Below, piece by piece: positions 50,673 through 63,640 of a stretch of 64,000 nucleotides of DNA. The translations under genes were made by a program, and so were the position numbers. The notes beneath the pieces are model-generated. The model saw only the letters and a list, made by a program, of their open reading frames with translations, had not been told where the DNA came from and ran no database searches. Numbering within the stretch: position 1 is the first letter of the stretch; each line of letters starts with the position of its first letter. Location of the stretch: contig NC_079883.1 in the NCBI RefSeq assembly GCF_029227915.1, positions 29,886,001 to 29,950,000 of the forward strand, written 5' to 3'. Source of the stretch: Hydractinia symbiolongicarpus (taxonomy: Eukaryota > Cnidaria > Hydrozoa > Anthoathecata > Hydractiniidae).

Positions 50673-53657
50673 AACTGAGTCTGTACTATGTCCTTATAAA
50701 TGTGATAGATGAGCCAATTGGTCTCCAAGGAATAACTTTCTTCTTAATTTGACGTGATGGCTGGAATTCATCGATTACATTACGATCTGTGGTAGCGCTT
50801 TATTTAAAAATTTAGATAAATAAGTCTTTTCTTACTGTTAGACCAATCCTGGCCGTTAGCATGCCCTGAATAAATAGGAACAGTTTCAAAGACTAAATTT
50901 CATTGACTTTCTAGCAGTATAAATCCGTTTGAGTTACAACGGTTGCGTCACATATTCGTACCAACATGTATTTAGCGATAGTATTCGGATAATACTAGGT
51001 TGCATCGCTTCTAAAAGTGAAACGGTTGACTGTGGGACTCAATTGAACTGATTTTGGACTTTGATCTTATAAATGTGATAAATAAGCCAGTTTGACTACA
51101 AGAAATAAAATTCTCCTTAATTTGACAAGATTGCTAGAACTCAGCCATTACACTGGGCGCTGTGGTAGAACTTTATTAAAAAATTAGGATAAATAAGTCA
51201 TTTTTTACTGTGGGACCAATCCTAGCCGTTAGTTCGCGCTGACGAAATAGCGAAAGTTTCAAGAACTACATTTCATTGACTTAATAACGGTGTCAATCCG
51301 TTTGAGTTACAACGGTTGCGTCACATATTCGTACCAACATGTATTAAGTGATTTTCTTCCGATATTTCTAAGTTGTATTGCTTTTAACAGTGAAACGATT
51401 GACTGTGGAACTTAATTGAACTAACTTGGAAGTGTGACGTTATAAATGCGATGAGTAAGCCAACTGGACCCAAGAATAAACATTCTTCTTAATTTGACAT
51501 GATTGCCGGAACTCAGCGACTACACTGGGCGCTGTAGTAGCACTTCATTTAAAAATTTAAATAAAAAAGTCATTTTTTACTGTGGGACCAATCCTAGCCG
51601 TTATCGCGCGCTGAAGAAATAGCGACAGTTTCAAAAACTACATTTCATTGACTTTCTAACGGTATCAATCCGTTTGAGTTACAACTGTTGCGTCACATAT
51701 TCGTCCCCACATGTATTTAGCGATATTTTTCTGATATTACTAGGTTGCATCGCCTTTAACAATGAAATGATTGACTGTGGGATTTAATTGAACTAACTTT
51801 GGACTGTGACCTGATAAATGTGATAAATGAGCCTGTTTGACTACAAGAAATAACATTCTTCTTAATTTGACATGATTGCTGGAACTCAGCGATTACACTG
51901 GGCGCTGTGGTATCGCTTTATTAAAAAATTAAGAGAAATAAGTCATTTTTTACTGTGGGACCAATCAAAGCTGTTCGTTCACGCTGAAGAAATAGAGACA
52001 TTCTCAAAAACTACATATCATCGACTTCTTGGCCGTATCAATCCGTTTGAGTTACAACGGTTGCGTCACATATTCGTATCAAATTGTATTTAGCGATATT
52101 TTTCTGATATTACTAGGTTGCTTCGCCTTTAACAATGAAACGATTGACTGTGGGACTTAATTGAAGTGACTCTGTACTATGTCCTTATAAATGTGATAGA
52201 TGAGCCAATTGGTATCTAAGAAATAACTTTCTTCTTAATTTGACGTGATGGCTGGAATTCATCGATTACATTAGGATCTGTGGTAGCGCTTTATTTAAAA
52301 ACTTAGATAAATAAGTCTTTTCTTACTGTTAGACCAATCGTGGCCGTTAGCATGCCCTGAATAAATAGGAACAGTTTCAAAGACTACATTTCATTGACTT
52401 TCTAGCGGTATAAATCCGTTTGAGTTACAACGGTTGCGTCACATATTCGTACCAACATGTATTTAGCGATAGTATTCGGATAATACTAGGTTGCATCGCT
52501 TTTAAAAGTGAAACGGTTGACTGTGGGACTTAATTAAACTGATTTTGGACTTTAATCTTATAAATGTGATAAATGAGCCAGTTTGACTACAAGAAATAAC
52601 ATTCTTCTTAATTTGACATGATTGCTGGAACTCAGCGATTACACTGGGCGCTGTGGTAGCGCTTTATTAAAAAATTAGGATAAGTAAGTCATTTTTTACT
52701 GTGGGACCAATCCTAGCCGTTAGTTCGCGCTGACGAAATAGCGAAAGTTTCAAAAACTACATTTCATTGACTTACTAACTGTGTCAATCCGTTTGAGTTA
52801 CAACGGTTGCGTCACATATTCGTACCAACATGTATTAAGTGATTTTTCTCCGATATTTCTAAGTTGCATTGCTTTTAACAGTGAAACGATTGACTGTGGA
52901 ACTTAATTGAGGTAACTTGGGAGTGTGACGTTATAATTGTGATAAGTGAGCCAACTGGACCCAAGAAATAACATTCTTCTTAATTTGACATGATTGCCGG
53001 AACTCAGCGATTACACTGGGCGCTGTGGTAGCATTTCATTTAAAAATTTAAATAAAAAAGTTATTTTTTACTGTGGGACCAATCCTAGCCGTTATCGCGC
53101 GCTGAAGAAATAGCGACAGTTTCAAAAACTTCATTTCATTGACTTTCTAACGGTATCAATCCGTTTGAGTTACATATGTTGCGTCACATATTCGTCCCCA
53201 CATGTATTTAGCGATAGTATTCAGATATTACTAGGTTGCATCGCTTTTAACAGTGAAACATTTGACTGTGGGACTTAATTGAACTGATTTTGGACTTTGA
53301 CCTTCTAAATGTGATAAATGAGCCAGTTTGATTACAAGAAGTAACATTCTTTTTAATTTAACTTGATTGCTGGAACTTAGCGATTGCACTGGGCGCTGTG
53401 GTAGCACTTTATTAAAAAATTAGGATAAATAAGTCATTTTTTACTGTGGGACCAATCCTAGCCGTTAGTTCGCGCTGAAGAAATAGAGAAGGTTTCAAGA
53501 ACTACATTTCATTGACTTACTAACGGTGTCAATCCGTTTGAGTTACAACGGTTGCGTCACGTATTCGTACCAACATGTATTTAGTGATTTTCTTCCAATC
53601 TTACTAAGTTGTATTGCTTTTAACAGTGAAACGAGCGACTGTGAGAATTAATTGAAC
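50673..53657 (+). repeat. 8-mer higher-order repeat, copy 2 (~2982 bp)
   Basis: Direct tandem copy of 47691-50672, with anchors 50931 to 53540. Private changes include 'tggtatcgctttatt' at about 51911 (copy 1 has 'tggtagcgc'), 'gctgtagtagcac' at about 51534 and 'gttacatatgttgcg' at about 53171. Downstream the sequence changes at 'ttgaactgactctggac', where the first copy had 'ttgaactgagtctgtac', which marks the unequal-exchange boundary. Confidence 0.93.
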
Positions 53658-55060
53658 TGACTCTGGACTATGTCCTTATAAATGTGACAGATGAGCCAAT
53701 TGGTTTCCAAGGAATAACTTTCTTCTTAATTTGACGTGATGGCTGGAATTCACCGATAACATTAGGCTGTGTGGTAGCGCTTTATTTACAAATTTAGATA
53801 AATAAGTCTTTCCTTACTGTGGGACAAATCCTGGCCGTTAGCATGCGCTGAATAAATAGGAACAGTTTCAAATACTACATTTCATTGACTTTCTAGCAGT
53901 ATCAGTCCGTTTGAGTTACAACGGTTGCGTCACATATTCGTACCAACATGTATTTAGCGATATTTTTCTGATATTACTAGGTTGCATCGCCTTTAACAAT
54001 GAAATGATTGACTGTGGGATTTAATTGAACTAACTTTGGACTGTGACCTGATAAATGTAATAAATAAGCCAGATTGACTACAAGAAATAACATTCTTCTT
54101 AATTTGACATGATTGCTGGAACTCAGCGATTACACTGGGCGTTGTAGTAGCACTTCATCTAAAAAATTAAATAAAAAAGTCATTTTTTACTGTGGGACCA
54201 ATCCTAGCCGTTATCGCGCGCTGAAGAAATAGCGACAGTTTCAAAAACTACATTTCATTGACTTTCTAACGGTATCAATCCGTTTGAGTTAAAACTGTTG
54301 CGTCACATATTCGTCCCCACATGTAATTAGCGATAGTATTCAGATATTACTAGGTTGCATCGCTTTTAACAGTGAATCATTTGACTGTGGGACTTAATTG
54401 AACTGATTTTTGACTTTGACCTTATAAATGGGATAAATGAGCCAGTTTGACTACAAGAAGTAACATTCTTCTTAATTTGGCTTGATTGCTGGAACTCAGC
54501 GATTACACTGGGCGCTGTGGTAGCGCTTTATTAAAAAATTAAGAGAAATAATTCTTTTCTTACTGTTAGACCAATCCTGGCCGTTAGCATGCCCTGAATT
54601 AGTAGGAACAGTTTCAAAGACTACATTTCATTGACTTTCTAGCGGTTTAAATCCGTTTGAGTTACAACGGTTGCGTCACATATTCGTCCCCACATGTATT
54701 TAGCGATAGTATTCAGATATTACTAGGTTGCATCGCTTTTAACAGTGAAACATTTGACTGTGGGAATTAATTGAACTGATTTTGGACTTTGACCTTCTAA
54801 ATGTGATAAATGAGCCAGTTGGATTACAAGAAGTAACATTCTTTTTAATTTGACTTGATTGCTGGAACTTAGCGATTGCACTGGGCGCTGTGGTAGCACT
54901 TTATTAAAAAATTAGGATAAATAAGTCATTTTTTACTGTGGGACCAATCCTAGCCGTTAGTTCGCGCTGAAAAAATAGAGAAAGTTTCAAGAAGTAAATT
55001 TCATTGACTTACTAACGGTGTCAATCCGTTTGAGTTACAACGGTTGCGTCACGTATTCGT
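50931..55060 (+). repeat. 13-mer-offset duplicate, left copy
   Basis: From about the 50931 monomer, anchors 51304 to 55032 are matched at 56151 to 59878 with an offset of 4846-4847 bp. This includes the rare 'ccctgaattagtagg' junction (54596 against 59442) and the 'catctaaaaaattaaat' and 'catctgaaaaattaaat' pair. The offset is larger than the 8-mer and partly overlaps it, showing a nested duplication history. Confidence 0.85.
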
Positions 55061-55777
55061 ACCAACAAGTATTTAGTGATTTTCTTCCAATCTTACTAAG
55101 TTGTATTGCTTTTAACAGTGAAACGAGCGACTGTGAGAGTTAATTGAACTGACTCTGGACTATGTCCTTATAAATGTGACAGATAAGCCAATTGGTTTCC
55201 AAGGAATAACTTTCTTTTTAATTTGACGTGATTGCTGGAATTCACCGATAACATTAGGCTCTGTGGTAGGGCTTTATTTACAAATTTAGATAAATAAGTC
55301 TTTTCTTACTGTGGGACAAATCCTGGCCGTTAGCATGCGCTGAATAAATAGGAACAGTTTCAAATACTACATTTCATTGACTTTCTAGCGGTATCAATCC
55401 GTTTGAGTTACAACGGTTGCGTCACATATTCGTACCAACATGTATTTAGCGATATTGTTCTGATATTACTAGGTTGCATCGCCTTAAACAATGAAACGAT
55501 TGACTGTGGGACTTAATTGAACTAACTTTGTACTGTGACCTGATAAATGTTATAAATAAGCCAGTTTGACTACAAGAAATAACATTCTTCCTAACTTGAC
55601 ATGATTGCTGGAACTCAGCGATTACACTGGGCGCTGTGGCAGCAATTCATTTAAAAATTTCAATAAAAAAGTCATTTTTTACTGTGGGACCAATCCTAGC
55701 CGTTATCGCGCGCTGAAGAAATAGCGACAGTTTCAAAAACTACATTTCATTGACATTCTAACGGTATCAATCCGTTT

Positions 55778-58700
55778 GAGTTACAACGGTTGCGTCACAT
55801 ATTCGTACCAACATGTATTTAGCGATAGTATTCGGATAATACTAGGTTGCATCGCTTTTAAAAGTAAAACGGTTGACTGTGGGACTTAATTGAACTGATT
55901 TTGGACATTGATCTTATAAATGTGATAAATGAGCCAGTTTGACTACAAGAAATAACATTCTTCTTAATTTGACAAGATTGCTAGAACTCAGCGATTACAC
56001 TGGGCGCTGTGGTAGAACTTTATTAAAAAATTAGGATAAATAAGTCATTTTCTACTGTGGGACCAATCCTAGCCGTTAGTTCGCGCTGACGAAATAGCGA
56101 AAGTTTCAAGAACTACATTTAATTGACTTAATAACGGTGTCAATCCGTTTGAGTTACAACGGTTGCGTCACATATTCGTACCAACATGTATTAAGTGATT
56201 TTCTTCCGATATTTCTAAGTTGTATTGCTTTTAACAGTGAAACGATTGACTGTGGAACTTAATTGAACTAACTTGGAAGTGTGACGTTATAAATGCGATG
56301 AGTAAGCCAACTGGACCCAAGAATAAACATTCTTCTTAATTTGACATGATTGCTGGAACTCAGCGACTACACTGGGCGCTGTGGTAGCACTTCATTTAAA
56401 AATTTAAATAAAAAAGTCATTTTTTACTGTGGGAGCAATCCTAGCCGTTATCGCGCGCTGAAGAAATAGCGACAGTTTCAAAAACTACATTTCATTGACT
56501 TTCTAACGGTTTCAATCCGTTTGAGTTACAACTGTTGCGTCACATATTCGTCCCCACATGTACTTAGCGATAGTATTCGGATAATACTAGGTTGCATCGC
56601 TTTTAACAGTGAAACGGTTGACTGTGGGACTTAATAGAACTGATTTTGGCTTTGACCTTTTAAATGCGATAAATGAGCCTGTTTGACTACAAGAAATAAC
56701 ATTCTTCTTAATTTGACATGATTGCTGGAACTCAGCGATTACACTGGGCGCTGTGGTAGCGCTTTATTAAAAAATTAAGAGAAATAAGTCATTTTTTACT
56801 GTGGGACCAATCAAAGCTGTTCGTTCACGCTGAAGAAATAGAGACATTCTCAAAAACTACATATCATCGACCTCTTGGCCGTATCAATCCGTTTGAGTTA
56901 CAACGGTTGCGTCACATATTCGTATCAAATTGTATTTAGCGATATTTTTCTGATATTACTAGGTTGCTTCGCCTTTAACAATGAAACGATTGACTGGGGG
57001 ACTTAATTGAAGTGACTCTGTACTATGTCCTTATAAATGTGATAGATGAGCCAATTGGTCTCTAATAAATAACTTTCTTCTTAATTTGACGTGATGGCTG
57101 GAATTCATCGATTACATTAGGATCTGTGGTAGCGCTTTATTTAAAAACTTAGATAAATAAGTCTTTTCTTACTGTTAGACCAATCGTGGCCGTTAGCATG
57201 CCCTGAATAAAGAGGAACAGTTTCAAAGACTACATTTCATTGACTTTCTAGCGATATAAATCCGTTTGAGTTACAACGGTTGCGTCACATATTCGTACCA
57301 ACATGTATTTAGCGATAGTATTCGGATAATACTAGGTTGCATCGCTTTTAAAAGTGAAACGGTTGACTGTGGGACTTAATTAAACTGATTTTGGACTTTG
57401 ATCTTATAAATGTGATAAATGAGCCAGTTTGACTACAAGAAATAACATTCTTCTTAATTTGACATGATTGCTGGAACTCAGCGATTACACTGGGCGCTGT
57501 GGTAGCGCTTTATTAAAAAATTAGGATAAATAAGTCATTTTTTACTATGGGACCAATCCTAGCCGTTAGTTCGCGCTGACAAAATAGCGAAAGTTTCAAG
57601 AACTACATTTCATTGACTTACTAACGGTGTCAATCCGTTTGAGTTACAACGGTTGCGTCACATATTCGTACCAACATGTATTAAGTGATTTTTCTCCGAT
57701 ATTTCTAAGTTGCATTGCTTTTAACAGTGAAACGATTGACTGTGGAACTTAATTGAAGTAACTTGGGAGTGTGACGTTATAAATGTGATAAGTGAGCCAA
57801 CTGGACCCAAGAATAAACATTCTTCTTAATTTGACATGATTGCCGGAACTCAGCGATTACACTGGGAGCTGTGGTAGCATTTCATTTAAAAATTTAAATA
57901 AAAAAGTTATTTTTTACTGTGGGACCAATCCTAGCCGTTATCGCGCGCTGAAGAAATAGCGACAGTTTCAAAAACTTCATTTCATTGACTTTCTAACGGT
58001 ATCAATCCGTTTGAGTTACAACTGTTGCGTCACATATTCGTCCCCACATGTATTTAGCGATAGTATTCAGATATTACTAGGTTGCATCGCTTTTAACAGT
58101 GAAACATTTGACTGTGGGACTTAATTGAACTGATTTTGGACTTTGACCTTCTAAATGTGATAAATGAGCCACTTTGATTACAAGAAGTAACATTCTTTTT
58201 AATTTGACTTGATTGCTGGAACTTAGCGATTGCACTGGGCGCTGTGGTAGCACTTTATTAAAAAATTAGGATAAATAAGTCATTTTTTACTGTGGGACCA
58301 ATCCTAGCCGTTAGTTCGCGCTGAAGAAATAGAGAAGGTTTCAAAAACTACATTTCATTGACTTACTAACGGTGTCAATCCGTTTGAGTTACAACGGTTG
58401 CGTCACGTATTCGTACCAACATGTATTTAGTGATTTTCTTCCAATCTTACTAAGTTGTATTGCTTTTAACAGTGAAACGAGCGACTGTGAGAATTAATTG
58501 AACTGACTCTGGACTATGTCCTTATAAATGTGACAGATGAGCCAATTGGTTTCCAAGGAATAACTTTCTTCTTAATTTGACGTGATGGCTGGAATTCACC
58601 AATAACATTAGGCTCTGTGGTAGCGCTTTATTTACAAATTTAGATAAATAAGTCTTTTCTTACTGTGGGACAAATCCTGGCCGTTAGCATGCAATGAATA

Positions 58701-59905
58701 AATAGGAACAGTTTCAAATACTACATTTCATTGACTTTCTAGCGGTATCAATCCGTTTGAGTTACAACGGTTGCGTCACATATTCGTACCAACATGTATT
58801 TAGCGATATTTTTCTGATATTACTAGGTTGCATCGCCTTTAACAATGAAATGATTGACTGTGGGATTTAATTGAACTAACTTTGGACTGTGACCTGATAA
58901 ATGTAATAAATAAGCCAGTTTGACTACAAGAAATAACATTCTTCTTAATTTGACATGATTGCTGGAACTCAGCGATTACACTGGGCGCTGTGGTAGCACT
59001 TCATCTGAAAAATTAAATAAAAAAGTCATTTTTTACTGTGGGACCAATCCTAGCCGTTATCGCGCGCTGAAGAAATAGCGACAGTTTCAAAAACTACATT
59101 TCATTGACTTTCTAACGGTATCAATCCGTTTGAGTTAAAACTGTTGCGTCACATATTTGTCCCCACATGTAATTAGCGATAGTATTCAGATATTACTAGG
59201 TTGCATCGCTTTTAACAGTGAATCATTTGACTGTGGGACTTAATTGAACTGATTTTGGACTTTGACCTTATAAATGGGATAAATAAGCCAGTTTGACTAC
59301 AAGAAGTAACATTCTTCTTAATTTGGCTTGATTGCTGGAACTCAGCGATTACACTGGGCGCTGTGGTAGCACTTTATTAAAAAATTAAGAGAAATAATTA
59401 TTTTCTTACTGTTAGACCAATCCTGGCCGTTAGCATGCCCTGAATTAGTAGGAACAGTTTCAAAGACTACATTTCATTGACTTTCTAGCGGTTTAAATCC
59501 GTTTGAGTTACAACGGTTGCGTCACATATTCGTCCCCACATGTATTTAGCGATAGTATTCAGATATTACTAGGTTGCATCGCTTTTAACAGTGAAACATT
59601 TGACTGTGGGACTTAATTGAACTGATTTTGGACTTTGACCTTCTAAATGTGATAAATGAGCCAGTTTGATTACAAGAAGTAATATTCTTTTTAATTTGAC
59701 TTGATTGCTGGAACTTAGCGATTGCACTGGGCGCTGTGGTAGCACTTTATTAAAAAATTAGGATAAATAAGTCATTTTTTACTGTGGGACCTATCCTAGC
59801 CGTTAGTTCGCGCTGAAGAAATAGAGAAAGTTTCAAGAAGTAAATTTCATTGACTTACTAACGGTGTCAATCCGTTTGAGTTACAACGGTTGCGTCACAT
59901 ATTCG
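55778..59905 (+). repeat. 13-mer-offset duplicate, right copy
   Basis: Right partner of 50.9-55.06 kb. Private changes include 'gactgggggacttaattg' at about 56990 and 'gcatgcaatgaataaatag' at about 58690, the latter shared with the 6-mer copy at about 60927. At 59.9 kb the two copies part: the right copy has 'cgtccccacatg' where the left keeps 'cgtaccaacaag'. Confidence 0.83.
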
Positions 59906-62114
59906 TCCCCACATGTATTTAGCGATAGTATTCAGATATTACTAGGTTGCATCGCTTTTAACAGTGAAACGATTGACTGTGGAACTTAATTGAAGTAACT
60001 TGGGAGTGTGACGTTATAAATGTGATAAGTGAGCCAACTGGACCCAAGAAATAACATTCTTCTTAATTTGACATGATTGCCGGAACTCAGCGATTACACT
60101 GGGCGCTGTGGTAGCATTTCATTTAAAAATTTAAATAAAAAAGTTATTTTTTACTGTGGGACCAATCCTAGCCGTTATCGCGCGCTGAAGAAATAGCGAC
60201 AGTTTCAAAAACTTCATTTCATTGACTTTCTAACGGTATCAATCCGTTTGAGTTAAAACTGTTGCGTCACATATTCGTCCCCACATGTATTTAGCGATAG
60301 TATTCAGATATTACTAGGTTGCATCGCTTTTAACAGTGAAACATTTGACTGTGGGACTTAATTGAACTGATTTTGGACTTTGACCTTCTAAATGTGATAA
60401 ATGAGCCAGTTTGATTACAAGAAGTAACATTCTTTTTAATTTGACTTGATTGCTGGAACTTAGCGATTGCACTGGGCGCTGTGGTAGCACTTTATTAAAA
60501 AATTAGGATAAATAAGTCATTTTTTACTGTGGGACCAATCCTAGCCGTTAGTTCGCGCTGAAGAAATAGAGAAGGTTTCAAAAACTACATTCCTTTGACT
60601 TACTAACGGTGTCAATCCGTTTGAGTTACAACGGTTGCGTCACGTATTCGTACCAACATGTATTTAGTGATTTTCTTCCAATCTTACTAAGTTGTATTGC
60701 TTTTAACAGTGAAACGAGCGACTGTGAGAATTAATTGAACTGACTCTGGACTATGTCCTTATAAATGTGACAGATGAGCCAATTGGTTTCCAAGGAATAA
60801 CTTTCTTCTTAATTTGACGTGATGGCTGGAATTCACCGATAACATTAGGCTCTGTGGTAGAGCTTTATTTACAAATTTAGATAAATAAGTCTTTTCTTAC
60901 TGTGGGACAAATCCTGGCCGTTAGCATGCAATGAATAAATAGGAACAGTTTCAAATACTACATTTCATTGACTTTCTAGCGGTATCAATCCGTTTGAGTT
61001 ACAACGGTTGCGTCACATATTCGTACCAACATGTATTTAGCGATATTTTTCTGATATTACTAGGTTGCATCGCCTTTAACAATGAAATGATTGACTGTGG
61101 GATTTAATTGAACTAACTTTGGACTGTGACCTGATAAATGTAATAAATAAGCCAGTTTGACTACAAGAAATAACATTCTTCTTAATTTGACATGATTGCT
61201 GGAACTCAGCGATTACACTGGGCGCTGTGGTAGCACTTCATCTGAAAAATTAAATAAAAAAGTCATTTTTTACTGTGGGACCAATCCTAGCCGTTATCGC
61301 GCGCTGAAGAAATAGCGACAGTTTCAAAAACTAAATTTCATTGACTTTCTAACGGTATCAATCCGTTTGAGTTAAAACTGTTGCGTCACATATTCGTCCC
61401 CACATGTAATTAGCGATAGTATTCAGATATTACTAGGTTGCATCGCTTTTAACAGTGAATCATTTGACTGTGGGACTTAATTGAACTGATTTTGGACTTT
61501 GACCTTATAAATGGGATAAATGAGCCAGTTTGACTACAAGAAGTAACATTCTTCTTAATTTGGCTTGATTGCTGGAACTCAGCGATTACACTGGGCGCTG
61601 TGGAAGCGCTTTATTAAAAAATTAAGAGAAGTAATTCTTTTCTTACTGTTAGATCAATCCTGGCCGTTAGCATGCCCTGAATTAGTAGGAACAGTTTCAA
61701 AGACTACATTTCATTGACTTTCTAGCGGTTTAAATCCGTTTGATTTCCAACGGTTGCGTCACATATTCGTCCCCACATGTATTTAGCGATAGTATTCAGA
61801 TATTACTAGGTTGCATCGCTTTTAACAGTGAAACATTTGACTGTGGGACTTAATTGAACTGATTTTGGACTTTGACCTTCTAAATGTGATAAATGAGCCA
61901 GTTTGATTACAAGAAGTAATATTCTTTTTAATTTGACTTGATTGCTGGAACTTAGCGATTGCACGGGGCGCTGTGGTAGCACTTTATTAAAAAATTAGGA
62001 TAAATAAGTCATTTTTTACTGTGGGACCTATCCTAGCCGTTAGTTCGCGCTGAAGAAATAGAGAAAGTTTCAAGAAGTAAATTTCATTGACTTACTAACG
62101 GTGTCAATACGTTT
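58386..62114 (+). repeat. 6-mer higher-order repeat, about 1.7 copies (2237 bp)
   Basis: Anchors 58386, 58759, 59132, 59505 and 59878 are repeated at 60623, 60996, 61369, 61742 and 62115, an offset of 2237 bp. The repeat extends left: 'gaagtaacttgggagtgtg' at 57757 and 59994 has the same offset. Shared marks are 'gcatgcaatgaataaatag' and 'gaattagtaggaacag'. The hybrid monomer at 59878-60249 is the internal boundary of the two copies. Confidence 0.87.
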
Positions 62115-63640
62115 GAGTTACAACGGTTGCGTCACGTATTCGTACCAACAAGTATTTAGTGATTTTCTTCCAATCTTACTAAGTTGTATTGCTTTTAACA
62201 GTGAAACGAGCGACTGTGAGAATTAATTGAACTGACTCTGGACTATGTCCTTATAAATGTGACAGATGAGCCAATTGGTTTCCAAGGAATAACTTTCTTT
62301 TTACTTTGACGTGATGGCTGGAATTCACCGATAACATTAGGCTCTGTGGTAGCGCTTTATTTACAAATTTAGATAAATAAGTCTTTTCTTACTGTGGGAC
62401 AAATCCTGGCCGTTAGCATGCGCTGAATATATAGGAACAATTTCAAATACCACATTTCATTGACTTTCCAGCGGTATCAATCCGTTTGAGTTACAACGGT
62501 TGCGTCACATATTCGTACCAACATGTATTTAGCGATATTGTTCTGATATTACTAGGTTGCATCGCCTTAAACAATGAAACGATTGACTGTGGGACTTAAT
62601 TGAACTAACTTTGTACTGTGACCTGATAAATGTTATAAATAAGCCAGTTTGACTACAAGAAATAACATTCTTTCTAACTTGACATGATTGCTGGAACTCA
62701 GCGATTACACTGGGCGCTGTGGCAGCAATTCATTTAAAAATTTCAATAAAAAAGTAATTTTTTACTGTGGGACCAATCCTAGCCGTTATCGCGCGCTGAA
62801 GAAATAGCGACAGTTTCAAAAACTACATTTCATTGACATTCTAACGGTATCAATCCGTTTGAGTTACAACGGTTGCGTCACATATTCGTACCGACATGTA
62901 TTTAGCGATAGTATTCGGATAATACTAGGTTGCATCGCTTTTAAAAGTAAAACGGTTGACTGTGGGACTTAATTGAACTGATTTTGGACTTTGATCTTAT
63001 AAATGTGATAAATGAGCCAGTTTGACTACAAGAAATAACATTCTTCTTAATTTGACAAGATTGCTAGAACTCAGCGATTACACTGGGCGCTGTGGTAGAA
63101 CTTTATTAAAAAATTAGGATAAATAAGTCATTTTTTACTGTGGGACCAATCCTAGCCGTTAGTTCGCGCTGACGAAATAGCGAAAGTTTCAAGAACTACA
63201 TTTCATTGACTTACTAACGGTGTCAATCCGTTTGAGTAACAACAGTTGCGTCACATATTCGTACCAACATGTATTAAGTGATTTTCTTCCGATATTTCTA
63301 AGTTGTATTGCTTTTAACAGTGAAACGATTGACTGTGGAACTTAATTGAACTAACTTGGAAGTGTGACGTTATAAATGCGATAAATGAGCCAACTGGACC
63401 CAAGAAATAACATTCTTCTTAATTTGACATGATTGCCGGAACTCAGCGACTACACTGGGCGCTGTGGTAGCACTCCATTTAACAATTTAAATAAAAAAGT
63501 CATTTTTTACTGTGGGACCAATCCTAGCCGTTATCGCGCGCTGAAGAAATAGCGACAGTTTCAAAGACTACATTTCATTGACTTTCTAACGGTATCAATC
63601 CGTTTGAGTTACAACTGTTGCGTCACATATTCGTCCCCAC
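62115..63640 (+). repeat. 19-mer-offset duplicate of 55.0-56.6 kb
   Basis: Anchors 62115, 62488, 62861, 63234 and 63606 match 55032, 55405, 55778, 56151 and 56523 at 7083 bp. Rare marks agree: 'aacaagtatttagtgattt', 'gccttaaacaatgaaacg', 'gtggcagcaattcattt' and 'cattgacattctaacgg'. The copy implies an exchange spanning about 19 monomers. Confidence 0.84.

Noticed and set aside
51872-52093. 73-codon ATG frame
   Set aside because: It exists only because one base changed a TAG ('tggtagcgc' to 'tggtatcgc') in the second copy of the 2982-bp repeat. The first copy, near 48890, is closed.
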